This document shows positions 7,778 to 16,322 of a DNA stretch of 64,000 nucleotides, in pieces. The DNA comes from Micromonospora sp. NBC_01699 (lineage in GTDB: Bacteria; Actinomycetota; Actinomycetes; Mycobacteriales; Micromonosporaceae): contig NZ_CP109199.1 of assembly GCF_036250065.1 (NCBI RefSeq), positions 4,588,001 through 4,652,000 of the forward strand, read 5' to 3'. Position numbers and translations under genes: made by a program. The notes under the pieces are model-generated. The model worked only from the letters and a program-made list of their open reading frames with translations. It was not told where the DNA came from and made no database searches. The first letter of the stretch is position 1. Every line of letters starts with the position of its first letter.

Positions 7778-9423
7778 CGCTCCTCCCCGCACGGTACGGA
7801 GTCCCGGCTCGCTCCGGCCCGCCGACCCAGTGCGGCGTCGACCTCGGCGACGGTGAGCCAGTCCGGGCCGAGGATCTTCGCGACCTGGGTCGCGAACGCC
7901 GGGGATCCGCCGAGAACCTCGGCCGTCGGGCCGTCGGAGACGATCTCTCCCTCGGCGAGGACGACGACCCGGTCGGCGATGCGGGCGACGAACTCGACAT
8001 CGTGGGTGGCGACGACCACCGCCCGGCCCTGCCCGGCCAGGTCGGCGATCATCGTGCCGAGGGCGGCCTTGGCCGGGTAGTCGAGCCCGCGGGTCGGCTC
8101 GTCGAGCAGCATCACCCTCGGCGCCGCGGTGAGCTGGATGGCCAGGACGAGGGCGAGCCGTTGTCCCTCGGACAGGTCGCGCGGGTGTTTGTCGTCGGCG
8201 ATGCCCGGCGCGAGACGGTCGAGCAGTTGTCGGCAGGAGCCGGGGGCCGCCCGCGACTCCCGGTCGGCGGCCTCGCACTCCTGCTCGACCGTCTCCAGGA
8301 AGAGCAGGTCACCAGCGGACTGCGGGACCAACCCGACCAGGGCCCGTGCCGCGCCGCTGGGCAGATCCTTCGGATCGTCGCCGGCGACGCGTACCCTGCC
8401 GTCCTGGCGTGGGCCGCTGCCCTGGATCGCCCAGAGCAGGGAGGACTTCCCGGAGCCGTTGCGGCCCATCACGACCACTACCTTGCCGGCGTGCAGGTCC
8501 AGATCGACGCCACGGACGGCGACGGTGACGCCGTAGCGGACCAGGATGCTCGTCGCGGACAGCAGCGGCGGGTCGTCACCGACGGGTGCGGGCCGCCGGG
8601 GGACGTTCGCGGCGGCGAGGTCACGCAGCAGCGGCCCGGTACGGCGGCGCGCGTCGCGTACCGACAGTGGCAGCGGCGTCCAGCCGGCCAGGCGCCCGAG
8701 TTCCACTATCGGCGGGGCGACCGGAATGGACGTGAGCACGTCCGTGGGCGGCCCGTCGACGACGGAGCCGTCGCCGGGCAGGTGGATCATGCGGTCCGCG
8801 AACGGCACCACGCGCTCAAGCCGGTGCTCGGCCATCACGACCGTGGTGCCGAGGTCGTTGACGAGCCGGGCCAGCGTCGCGAGGACGTCCTCGGCGGCGG
8901 TGGGGTCGAGAGCCGACGTGGGCTCGTCGAGAACCAGCACCGGCGGATGCATGGTCAGGACCGCGCCGATCGCCACCCGCTGCTGCTGACCGCCGGAGAG
9001 GGTACGCAGCGCACGCCGGCGCAGGTCGGCTATGCCGAGCAGATCCAGGGTCTCCTCGACGCGGCGCCGCATCACCTGCGGTGCGACGCCGAGTTGCTCC
9101 ATGCCGTACGCGAGTTCCTCCTCGACGGTGTCGGTGACGAACCCGGCGAGCGGGTCCTGGCCGACGACGCCGACGAGGTGGGCCAACTCCCGGGGCGGCA
9201 GGGTCCGGGTGCTGGCGCCGGCGACGGTGACCGTACCGTCGAGGTGGCCGCCGGTGAAGTGCGGGACGAGGCCGTTGAAGGTGCCGAGCAGGGTGGACTT
9301 GCCGACGCCGGTACGGCCGGCGAGCACTACCAGTTCGCCTTCGCCGATCTCCAGGCTGACGTCTGCCAGGACGGGTTCCGGGACGTCGCGGTACCGGAAG
9401 CTGACGCGGTCCAGGACGATCAT
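7774..9423 (-). CDS. ECF transporter ATPase, fused A1-A2 double cassette
   Basis: 549 residues with two complete ABC domains. First: Walker A GRTGVGKST at 36-44, signature LSGGQ 142-146, Walker B VLVLDEP 162-168. Second: GRNGSGKSS 320-328, LSEGQ 417-421, MLLDEP 438-443. The divergent LSEGQ signature in the second half and the A-A fusion are typical of group II energy-coupling-factor modules in actinomycetes. It supplies ATP-driven motion for the adjacent T and S subunits. The start overlaps the T gene stop by four bases (ATGA), so the subunits are translationally coupled. Confidence 0.92.
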   Translation of the reverse strand: MIVLDRVSFRYRDVPEPVLADVSLEIGEGELVVLAGRTGVGKSTLLGTFNGLVPHFTGGHLDGTVTVAGASTRTLPPRELAHLVGVVGQDPLAGFVTDTVEEELAYGMEQLGVAPQVMRRRVEETLDLLGIADLRRRALRTLSGGQQQRVAIGAVLTMHPPVLVLDEPTSALDPTAAEDVLATLARLVNDLGTTVVMAEHRLERVVPFADRMIHLPGDGSVVDGPPTDVLTSIPVAPPIVELGRLAGWTPLPLSVRDARRRTGPLLRDLAAANVPRRPAPVGDDPPLLSATSILVRYGVTVAVRGVDLDLHAGKVVVVMGRNGSGKSSLLWAIQGSGPRQDGRVRVAGDDPKDLPSGAARALVGLVPQSAGDLLFLETVEQECEAADRESRAAPGSCRQLLDRLAPGIADDKHPRDLSEGQRLALVLAIQLTAAPRVMLLDEPTRGLDYPAKAALGTMIADLAGQGRAVVVATHDVEFVARIADRVVVLAEGEIVSDGPTAEVLGGSPAFATQVAKILGPDWLTVAEVDAALGRRAGASRDSVPCGEER

Positions 9424-10559
9424 GTGGGCACCTTCGTGGGGCGTTCGGGTTCGACACCGGGCCCGTCGGCCGGGTCGAGCGGCGGGGCCGGCGGCGGGGA
9501 CAGATACGCGGGCGCCACGCCGAGCAGCACTCCGATCAGCGGTGGCCACGACAGCATCGGCCAGGACAGTGAGATCAGCGACGGGTTGAGGTTGGTCGGG
9601 TCGACGCTGGATGTCGCGAACACGACGACGGCGGTGGCGAGGCCGCTGGCGGCGACGACAACCTCCGCGAGCTGCCACCGGTCGGGGCGGTAGCGGGTGC
9701 GGCGTACCCGACCGCCGGCGCTGCGGAAGCCGAGCAACGCCACGACGATTCCGGCGACCAGCACGGGCGCGGCGAGGTAGCGGGGCGTGGTGCCGTCGAG
9801 GGTGGCGTAGACGCCGACGCACACGCCGAGCAGACCGATGACCATCAGGGTGCCGGTGAGCGTGCGGGCGCGGGTCGTGGCCACCCCGGCGCGGCCGTAG
9901 CCCCGGGAGTCCATCGACGCGGCGAGCATCAGCGACCGGTCGAGGGCGTCGGCGAGCACCGGGATGACGATCGCCCGCAGGCTCGGCACGCCCCGGCCGG
10001 TGCCGCCGCGCAGCTTGCGGGCCTGCCGCACCCGGAGCACACTCTCGGCCAGCTGCGGGAACACCGACAGCGCGACGGTGACCGCGGTGCCGAGCTCGTA
10101 CAGGGCGGCCGGCATCGCCTTGAGCAGCCGCTTCGGGTTGGCCAGGGCGTTCGCCGCGCCGAGGCAGACGACCATCGTGGCCAGACGCAGCCCGTCGTAG
10201 AGACCGCCGAGGACGGACTCCGCGGACACGTCTCCGAGCAGCCGGACACCGGCCGCCCAGGCCGGCAGGGGGATCTCCGGTAGCCGGACGATGATCGTGG
10301 CGCCTTCGGCGCCGCCGAAGACGAACCGGAAGAAGACCCGCATGACCACGATGACCGCGGCGAGGTAGAGATAGAGCCGGAACGCCAACGCCCACGGCGC
10401 GTCCGAGCGGCGAGCCACCACCGTCAGGCAGGCCACCACGATGATCGTGATCAGCAGCCACGGGTTGGTGGTGCGGCTCGCCGCCGTCGCCAGCCCCAGG
10501 GCCCACACCCACCAGGCGGCGGGGTGCAGGTCGCGGGGTAGGAAGTACAACGGACGCAT
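9420..10559 (-). CDS. ECF transporter transmembrane T component
   Basis: 379 residues. Hydrophobic segments at about 20-48, 58-78, 120-140 and several after 230. Two basic coupling motifs typical of EcfT lie between them: RQARKLRGG at 178-186 and SMDSRGYGR at 215-223. These cytoplasmic helices contact the ATPases. The ATG at 10559 shares one base with the upstream stop (TGATG). A Pro-rich C-terminal tail (about 345-379) is an extra compared with a minimal EcfT. Part of the overlapping operon under the third cobalamin riboswitch. Confidence 0.9.
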   Translation of the reverse strand: MRPLYFLPRDLHPAAWWVWALGLATAASRTTNPWLLITIIVVACLTVVARRSDAPWALAFRLYLYLAAVIVVMRVFFRFVFGGAEGATIIVRLPEIPLPAWAAGVRLLGDVSAESVLGGLYDGLRLATMVVCLGAANALANPKRLLKAMPAALYELGTAVTVALSVFPQLAESVLRVRQARKLRGGTGRGVPSLRAIVIPVLADALDRSLMLAASMDSRGYGRAGVATTRARTLTGTLMVIGLLGVCVGVYATLDGTTPRYLAAPVLVAGIVVALLGFRSAGGRVRRTRYRPDRWQLAEVVVAASGLATAVVVFATSSVDPTNLNPSLISLSWPMLSWPPLIGVLLGVAPAYLSPPPAPPLDPADGPGVEPERPTKVPT

Positions 10560-11539
10560 CACGCCTTCCGGGATCGGCGACGGGCGGTCCACCACGTCGT
10601 CACCACGAGGACGACTATCGCGCCCAGGGCTGCCCACGGCGCCCACCGGCTCGCGCCGGACTGTCTGCGGATCACCTCGTTGACGTCCTCGGCCCGCTCG
10701 CCGCCACTGAAGGCGACGTTCTCGGCCGGGCTCGCGGCGGCCACCGTACCCGTAGCGGTCGCTTGGGGTCGCGGCGGCGGGAGCGCCGTCCCGCTGGTCG
10801 TCGGCGCGGGCGGTGCGCCACCGGTGTTCGGCGCGCGACCGCCGTCGCCGTCGCCACCACCGGGGTTGCCGTCGTCGGTGCCACCGGCGGGGTTGCCGTT
10901 GCCGGGTGGGGCCGGCGGATCCGGTCGCGGCGGTCGTTGCTCGTCGGGGTCGTCCGAAATCGGCGGCGGCTCCTCCGAGGCGTTACAGGCCCTGCCCTCG
11001 GTCCCCGGCCGGACGGCGGCGATGCGCGGCACCGGGTTGGACGCGGCGGTCGCGTTCAGGGAGAACGACCAGCCCTCGAACCCACCCTGGACGAAGTCGC
11101 GGTTCTTGACGCCCCACTGGCTGTACTGCCAGGGGCAGTTGTTCCCGGCGTGCCAGTAGGACCAGTAAGCCTTTGCCGGTGGGGTGTCGACGCACGCTTC
11201 CCGGTAGTCGGGGTTACCGGAGATTGGTACCTGCTCGACCGCCGACGGTCGGTTCTCGACCCGGCAGACGAACGCCTCGCCCCAGCGCTGGGCGCCGGCG
11301 ATCTGGAACCCGGCGCCCTTGAGCGCGTCCAGGCCGGTGCCCCGGGAACTCTGCGGGAAGCAGCGCACGATCGTCGTGCCACCCAGCTGCTGGAAGTCGA
11401 CCACGACGGTCACACCGCTGCCGGAGGTGCAGAATCCGGGCTTGCCCTTGCCGTGGTCGATCGCGTACGCGGGGACGGCGGCCGCCGTCACGTAGACGAC
11501 GGCCGCCGCGGCCACGAGCCGAACCAGATGCGGTTTCAT
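10559..11539 (-). CDS. Secreted, membrane-tethered SCO2322-like protein (putative B12-capture beta module)
   Basis: 326 residues. Signal peptide 1-26 (cut near AYA), a cysteine-containing domain (about 27-180) with PAKAYWSYWHAG and GGFEGWSFSLN, a long Pro/Gly/Asp-rich spacer (about 190-275), and a C-terminal membrane helix (about 300-320) followed by RRRSRKA. It shares its domain with the next gene upstream; both look like the family annotated from Streptomyces as SCO2322 (recalled, not checked). The aromatic YWSYWHxxG plus Gly-Phe-Glu-Gly-Trp layout recalls the small beta domain that caps B12 in transcobalamin (DUF4430-like). That comparison is inference. The start and stop both overlap neighbours. 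Confidence 0.8.
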   Translation of the reverse strand: MKPHLVRLVAAAAVVYVTAAAVPAYAIDHGKGKPGFCTSGSGVTVVVDFQQLGGTTIVRCFPQSSRGTGLDALKGAGFQIAGAQRWGEAFVCRVENRPSAVEQVPISGNPDYREACVDTPPAKAYWSYWHAGNNCPWQYSQWGVKNRDFVQGGFEGWSFSLNATAASNPVPRIAAVRPGTEGRACNASEEPPPISDDPDEQRPPRPDPPAPPGNGNPAGGTDDGNPGGGDGDGGRAPNTGGAPPAPTTSGTALPPPRPQATATGTVAAASPAENVAFSGGERAEDVNEVIRRQSGASRWAPWAALGAIVVLVVTTWWTARRRSRKA

Positions 11540-12144
11540 CGGCCGGTCTGGTTGAGCGGGTTGACCGCCGGGTTGCGGGGCGTCACCCGCGGCACCGGGT
11601 TGGTCGAGGCGTTGCGGTTGAGCGAGAACGACCAGCCTTCAAAACCACCCGGTACGACGTTGCGGTTGAGCGCACCGAAGCTGCTGTAGGTCCACGTGGT
11701 GCCGGCGCCGTTGGCGTGCCAGTAGGACCAGTACGCCTCGGCCGGCGGCGTCACCACGCACTGCTCCTTGTAGGTCGGGTTGCTGACGCGCGGGATGTTC
11801 TCCGTCGCCGACGGCCGGCCCTCCAGCCGGCACACGAATCCGAGCCCCCACTGCGCGGTGCCGGCGACCGAGATGCCGGCGTCCTGCAACGCCTTGATGC
11901 CCGTACGGGCGGTGCCGGGGTTGGCGTTCGGCGAGCATCGGGTGATCGTCGATGCCGGCACCCCACCGTTGTTGTGGAGCTCCTGGAAGTCGATCACGAC
12001 GGTCACGCCGGTGAGCGCGTCCGCGCCCGTGCAGATCCCCGGGTAGCCCCTGGTGGGGTCGACCGCCCGCGCCGGTGACGGGCCGGCTGTGAGCAGGGCG
12101 GCCACCATCACGAGGCCGCTGACCGTGGACAGGAGTCGTTTCAT
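11536..12144 (-). CDS. Secreted SCO2322-like protein without membrane anchor
   Basis: 202 residues. Signal peptide 1-27 (PSPARA), then one domain with the same landmarks as the following gene: TGVTVVIDFQEL, ITRCSPN, FVCRLEGRPSATENIP, PAEAYWSYWHANG and PGGFEGWSFSLN, with four matching cysteines. It stops where the paralogue begins its Pro-rich spacer, so it should be freely secreted or held by partners. The pair looks like a tandem duplication in which one copy gained or kept a tether. Overlaps both neighbours by four bases. Proposed to help bind or hand over cobalamin; family function not established. Confidence 0.8.
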   Translation of the reverse strand: MKRLLSTVSGLVMVAALLTAGPSPARAVDPTRGYPGICTGADALTGVTVVIDFQELHNNGGVPASTITRCSPNANPGTARTGIKALQDAGISVAGTAQWGLGFVCRLEGRPSATENIPRVSNPTYKEQCVVTPPAEAYWSYWHANGAGTTWTYSSFGALNRNVVPGGFEGWSFSLNRNASTNPVPRVTPRNPAVNPLNQTGR

Positions 12145-12362
12145 GGAGCAACCGCCTTGTGGGTAGTGATCCGATGGACGAGGTGACGTCGGCCGACGTA
12201 CAGCGCGACGACGAACGGGAAGCCGAGGCCGACCAGCGCCACGGCCGGCCGGAGGGGGTGTTGGAGCCTGGCAGCGGCGATGGCCGTGCTGACCGCGAGG
12301 TCGGTGACGCCGGTGACCTTTGGCAGGTGTCGCGGAGCGAGGCGATGAAGCGGCTTGTGCAT
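12141..12362 (-). CDS. Small single-span membrane protein, first gene of the B12 uptake operon
   Basis: 73 residues from the ATG with AGAGGTG eight bases upstream; a GTG in the same frame at 12401 is inside the riboswitch tail and less likely. MHKPLHRLAPRHLPKV is basic; a hydrophobic stretch (RPAVALVGLGFPFVVALYV) follows near residues 38-58. No family recognised. The four-base overlap with the next gene and its place directly behind the riboswitch make it a real operon member, perhaps a small accessory of the transporter or a translational leader. Confidence 0.65.
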   Translation of the reverse strand: MHKPLHRLAPRHLPKVTGVTDLAVSTAIAAARLQHPLRPAVALVGLGFPFVVALYVGRRHLVHRITTHKAVAP

Positions 12363-12401
12363 CGGGCGGTCACCTCTGTTAACGCGACAGTGGTCTGACA
12401 C

Positions 12402-12508
12402 ATGTGCCCGCGTGGTGGACCCGACTCGTCATCTGCGATGACCTACGGTTGCGCGACAGTGCCGGAATTCGACCGGCTTCCTCGTCACGAGCACATCGAT
12501 ATCCAGTT
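12402..12508 (-). promoter_or_regulatory. Cobalamin riboswitch heading the ECF operon
   Basis: Minus strand: GAGGAAGCCGGTCGAATTCC then GGCACTGTCGCGCAACCGTA, a slightly diverged AdoCbl aptamer core, followed by a B12-box-like GAGTCGGGTCCACCACG at about 12410-12426. Only about 40 bases separate it from the ATG at 12362, so control by hiding the ribosome binding site is plausible. It is the third such element within 7.7 kb. Confidence 0.85.
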
Positions 12509-12764
12509 GGCTCGCCCGACGTCCGTGGTCGACCACGGGCCAACGTAGACGTCGATGCGTATCGAACAGTAGAGGGTGTAAGGGTCCGAGCGCCACCGTG
12601 CTGAGAGGTTCGGACGGCTGATCCGTTCGGTGGGGACGGTACGGACCCACACCCGACCGACCTGCGGCGAGGGAAGACCCTGCGCGTGGTGTCACCGGTG
12701 CCGTCGCTGACCGAGGCGGTCGCGGTCACCCTGCCCGGACTACTCGTCGGCCCGGTCGGGTCTG

Positions 12765-13235
12765 TTGGCGGAGAGCCACGCGGTCATCCGGGCATCGGTG
12801 ATCGACTTGACCGAACAACGTACGTACTCGTGGCCGCCCGATCCGGCGAGGCCCTCGATGCCGTACACGCTGACGACGGTGAGAATCCTCGAAGTGCTGT
12901 GGGTCGCCCCGACGTTGCCCGCCGCCCCGAGGCGTGAGGTGCGCATCGGTGGCCGGATGCCGCTCCGGCAGGCCTCGGCGGAGTGGGCTCAGGATCCGGG
13001 ACCGGCACCGCTACTCAATCCCGCGTGCGAGTACCTGATCTACGTACTTCGCCACGGCGATGGGGAGGGCGCGCCGCCGAACGTGGACTGGCGCATCACC
13101 GGAGACCAGGGCGTCTACCGGTTGGACGCCCGCTCGGGCGGCGAGCCCCGGTACGTGTTCTGCGGCGGAGGGGAACCGCCGCTACCGAGAGTGCTCGATC
13201 CGACCGCCGTACGCTCGCGCGCGTTCCTCGGATGA
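12765..13235 (+). CDS. Hypothetical protein, possibly frameshifted at its start
   Basis: 156 residues from a TTG codon. The body (IDLTEQRTYSWPPDPARP, RILEVLWVAP, PACEYLIYVLRHGDG, VYRLDARSGGEPRY) has a natural amino acid mix and shows two cysteines. No family recognised; it resembles small extracytoplasmic beta-rich proteins. The frame closes at a TGA only about 55 bases upstream, and the TTG has no clear RBS. In the next frame, from a GTG at 12686 behind GAGGGAAG, runs TEAVAVTLPGLLVGP, a signal-like stretch that would join naturally to LLAESHAV here. A one-base frameshift near 12760 is therefore possible. Confidence 0.5.
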   Translation: MAESHAVIRASVIDLTEQRTYSWPPDPARPSMPYTLTTVRILEVLWVAPTLPAAPRREVRIGGRMPLRQASAEWAQDPGPAPLLNPACEYLIYVLRHGDGEGAPPNVDWRITGDQGVYRLDARSGGEPRYVFCGGGEPPLPRVLDPTAVRSRAFLG

Positions 13236-13513
13236 GGGTTCGAGAATCGACTCAGGGCGGTTCAGGGCTATCGGCGGCTACATCGTCTGCCACTACGATC
13301 CCCCGACCACGCCATCGCCAGGCGCCTCACGACGGCGGCCCGGTGTCCGGTGATCGGCTCCGGTCGGCGTCGGGGATCAAATCTGGTCGTTAGTGCACCC
13401 GGTCACGTGATTCTCTCGTCGACGCATCGACAAGGAACTGTGTGCCGGTGTCAGGGACGATTCGCTCGCGTCGCCGCATCATCAACCGGGCCGGTTCCCT
13501 ACGGATCTCCTGA

Positions 13514-14218
13514 TCACGGTGCGTCGGTCTCGGGCCGCTGCCCCTCCAAGTTGACCCTTGCCCGGTGGCGGTAGTTCACGGGCGGGATGCCGTAAGCGGC
13601 ACGAAAAGCGCGGCTGAGGACCGCCGGATCGCTGAATCCCCAACGAGCCCCGATCCTGTGAATCGGAATATCTCGCAGAGCGGGGTTGGCCAGATCGCCA
13701 CGGACCCGTTCCAGACGCTGGCTCCGAATCAGACTTCCGACCGTAACGCTCTCGGATTGAAACAGACGATGCAGGTAACTGATCGAGATATGGTGCGCGG
13801 CGGCGATGGTGCTCGCGCTGAGGCTTGGCTCATGCAGGTGCTGCTCGATGAATGCCCGGACGCGCAGGGTCAGAACCCGTCGACGCGCCTCCGGGGCGAG
13901 AGCGTTTTCGGCGTCGAGTGTGTGGGCGAGCAACGCTGACAGTAGATCGATCAGGACGGTTCCCAACCGAGGTCCGTCCGAGATTTGATAGCTGCCGGAG
14001 TCCGCGGTCAGGCGAGCGAGGAGCCCCGCCAGTGACCCAATGATGAATGACAGGTGGTACCACTCGGGGTCGGACTGACGGATCAGCTCCGCAGCGTGAT
14101 CGCTCGTCATTTCCATCGGCGCTATTGGCTTGCTCATGCACTCACACCAACAGGCGAACCGATCGGCCGCAGGAAGATCGTCACTTCGGAACACGGACTC
14201 GACCACAACTACCCCCAT
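13514..14218 (-). CDS. AraC-family regulator with two in-frame internal deletions
   Basis: 234 residues; relatives with the same start (FRSDDLPAADRF) are, from memory, about 320 long. The C-terminal AraC/XylS DNA-binding domain (about 118-225) looks intact: ISISYLHRLFQSES in the first helix-turn-helix and RIGARWGFSDPAVLSRAF in the second. The N-terminal sensor is damaged: MTSDHA is followed at once by LIRQSDPEWYHLS, and FIIG by SLAGLLARL, both places where tens of residues normally intervene. All in frame, so a protein is made, but the cupin-like sensor core is missing. It may act as a constitutive or inactive regulator. The target is unknown. Confidence 0.8.
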   Translation of the reverse strand: MGVVVVESVFRSDDLPAADRFACWCECMSKPIAPMEMTSDHAAELIRQSDPEWYHLSFIIGSLAGLLARLTADSGSYQISDGPRLGTVLIDLLSALLAHTLDAENALAPEARRRVLTLRVRAFIEQHLHEPSLSASTIAAAHHISISYLHRLFQSESVTVGSLIRSQRLERVRGDLANPALRDIPIHRIGARWGFSDPAVLSRAFRAAYGIPPVNYRHRARVNLEGQRPETDAP

Positions 14219-14586
14219 GGCAAAATCCGTACCCGATGATCCCCCACTGCGCGTCCGCGAGCGCCGGACTCCTCCCGACGCCGACGGACAGCGCCGACCG
14301 CACGGCGGCTCCGAACACGGCTCCGATGTTGCCTTTCATCCGGTACGCCTCCATCCTGGAACCTGAACCCTCCTGACCCAGCCCTGCTGCCGGTCGGCGG
14401 CGTACGCGGTTTTCCCCGGCTCGCTCTTGTTGCGGCCGTCGGCCATCAGCAGCTGGATCAATGGTCAGCCGGTGCGCACTGCCGGAGACAGGGGCAGCAC
14501 ATCCCCCTTGTGAGCCTCTTTTGTCTGTGTTATGGGCGACACCTCACGAGGTCGCCGGCAGCCTGATCGCATTGGAGAATGTGGAT
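14219..14586. other. Intergenic region, no supported gene
   Basis: Between the divergent AraC and XRE regulators. Short open frames exist on both strands but none has an RBS or recognisable product. It should hold both divergent promoters; I could not pick out a convincing -35/-10 pair. Confidence 0.5.
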
Positions 14587-15468
14587 ATGGACCGACGGAC
14601 CGAACTCACCGCGTTCCTCCGCTCCCGCCGTGCCCGGATACACCCCGACGACGCTGGCGTACGGACCTTCGGCGACCGGCGCCGGGTGCCCGGGTTACGC
14701 CGCGAGGAACTGGCCTGGCTGGCCGGGATCGGCACCGACTACTACGTACGGCTGGAGCAGGGTCGCAACGGCACCGTCTCCGCCGACGTGCTCGACGCCC
14801 TCGCACGCGCGCTGAAGCTGGCCGAGGTGGAACGCGTACACCTGCACAATCTCGCGCGCCCGGCGCGACGTCCGCCGCGTCGCGGCGCCGAAGAGGTCGC
14901 ACCCGGACTGCAACGACTGTTGGACACGATGGGCGAGGTGCCGGCGTACGTCGTGGGACGCGGCACCGACGTGCTGGCGTGGAACCGACCCGCCCGCCTG
15001 GTCTTCGCCGACTTCGCGGCGCTGCCGCCGGAACGGCGCAACATGGCCCGGCTGGTGTTCCTCGACCCCGCGACCCGCGAGCTGTACCGCGACTGGGAGG
15101 TGAAGGCGCGCGACGTCATCGCCCGACTCCGGCTGGACCTGGGCCGTTGCCCGGACGATGTGATCCTGTCCGCGCTCATAGTCGAGCTGCTCGGCCGCAG
15201 TCCCGACTTCCACGAACTCTGGGCCGACCAGGACGTCCTGGACAAGACCCACGGCACCTACCGCCTGCGACATCCGCGATTCGGCGGTTGTGCCCTCGCC
15301 TACCGGGCGCTGCGTCTGCCGGAGGAACCCGACCAGTTGCTGGTCACCTACACGGTCGAGCCCGGCTCGTCACTCGAAACCGCGCTGCGTCACGACCGGG
15401 TCCGGCAACCGGAGCCCGGCCGGCCGGTCGACCCACTCCACGACCAACCATCCCGTACGCGAGCCTGA
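14587..15468 (+). CDS. XRE-family regulator with MmyB-like ligand-binding domain
   Basis: 293 residues from ATG (MDRRTELTAFLRSRRARI) with GGAG upstream; the frame is open earlier but without RBS. Helix-turn-helix about 28-85 (PGLRREELAWLAGIGTDYYVRLEQGRN), then a MmyB-type PAS-like domain (about 105-280) with VPAYVVGRGTDVLAWN, ARLVFLDP and HPRFG. This family (HTH plus PF17765) is abundant in actinomycetes, usually represses a neighbouring oxidoreductase, and the domain can bind fatty acids. No such target is adjacent here; the next gene is a methyltransferase 77 bp on. Confidence 0.88.
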   Translation: MDRRTELTAFLRSRRARIHPDDAGVRTFGDRRRVPGLRREELAWLAGIGTDYYVRLEQGRNGTVSADVLDALARALKLAEVERVHLHNLARPARRPPRRGAEEVAPGLQRLLDTMGEVPAYVVGRGTDVLAWNRPARLVFADFAALPPERRNMARLVFLDPATRELYRDWEVKARDVIARLRLDLGRCPDDVILSALIVELLGRSPDFHELWADQDVLDKTHGTYRLRHPRFGGCALAYRALRLPEEPDQLLVTYTVEPGSSLETALRHDRVRQPEPGRPVDPLHDQPSRTRA

Positions 15469-15545
15469 GCGACCCGGCCGCACGGTGCTCCACCCAGCCC
15501 CCGAGGTTTCCGACGTGCGGCACCGGTCACTGGTTCAATGGCGCG

Positions 15546-16196
15546 ATGACTCGGGACTGGCAGAAGTGGCACGACGAATACGACGAGCCGAACTCGCCGC
15601 TGGCTCACCGGCTCCGGGTGGTGCGCCGCGACCTGCGCCGGGCGCTCGCCGAGGCGCCCTGCGGCACGGACGGCGTCCAGCAGGTGGTGAGCATCTGCGC
15701 CGGTGAGGGCCGCGACGTGCTGCCGGTGTTGGCCGAGCAGGACGAACACCGCCGGGTCCGGGTGCTGTTGGTCGAGCTCGACCCGGTGCTGGCGCAACGC
15801 GCCCGTACGACGGCCGCCGACCTCGGCCTGTCCGGTGTGGAGGTGCGCGTCGCCGACGCGGGCGCCGTCGACACCTACCTCGACGTGCCGCCCGCGCACC
15901 TGCTGCTGGCCTGCGGCGTCTTCGGCAACATCTCCGCCGCCGACACGCGGCAGACAGTGGCCACCCTGCCGGCCCTGCTCGCCCCCGGTGCGATCGTCAT
16001 CTGGACCCGGGCCGGCCGGGACGGGGGCGACGACCCCAGCCAGCAGGTCCGGGCGGACTTCCGGGACCACGGCTTCACCGAGCTGTCGTTCACCAGCGCC
16101 ACGGAGAGCAGATTCCGGGTCGGCATGAACAAGCTCGACACACCGGCCGCAACCCGCGCACCGCAGGCGGGCACGCGCATGTTCACGTTCCGCTGA
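15546..16196 (+). CDS. Class I SAM-dependent methyltransferase-like protein
   Basis: 216 residues. Starts MTRDWQKWHDEYDEPNSPLAHRL. The SAM-binding loop VVSICAGEGRDVLPVL is at about 47-62 (variant of E/DxGxGxG), followed by an acidic strand LLVELDP and a VRVADAGAVDTY motif for the adenine pocket. Substrate unknown; class membership is clear from the Rossmann order. The longer upstream frame is antisense-like and Arg-rich and was not used. Confidence 0.8.
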   Translation: MTRDWQKWHDEYDEPNSPLAHRLRVVRRDLRRALAEAPCGTDGVQQVVSICAGEGRDVLPVLAEQDEHRRVRVLLVELDPVLAQRARTTAADLGLSGVEVRVADAGAVDTYLDVPPAHLLLACGVFGNISAADTRQTVATLPALLAPGAIVIWTRAGRDGGDDPSQQVRADFRDHGFTELSFTSATESRFRVGMNKLDTPAATRAPQAGTRMFTFR

Positions 16197-16322
16197 TCCG
16201 CACCGCATCACGGTGCGAAGAACCAGCCGATGTCGGTGTAGTGGTGCTGGGCGAGCCAGGTCAGCGTCGAGCCGGTCGAGGGTGGGGATAGGTGACGACA
16301 GGCACTGGAGACGTACCGGACC

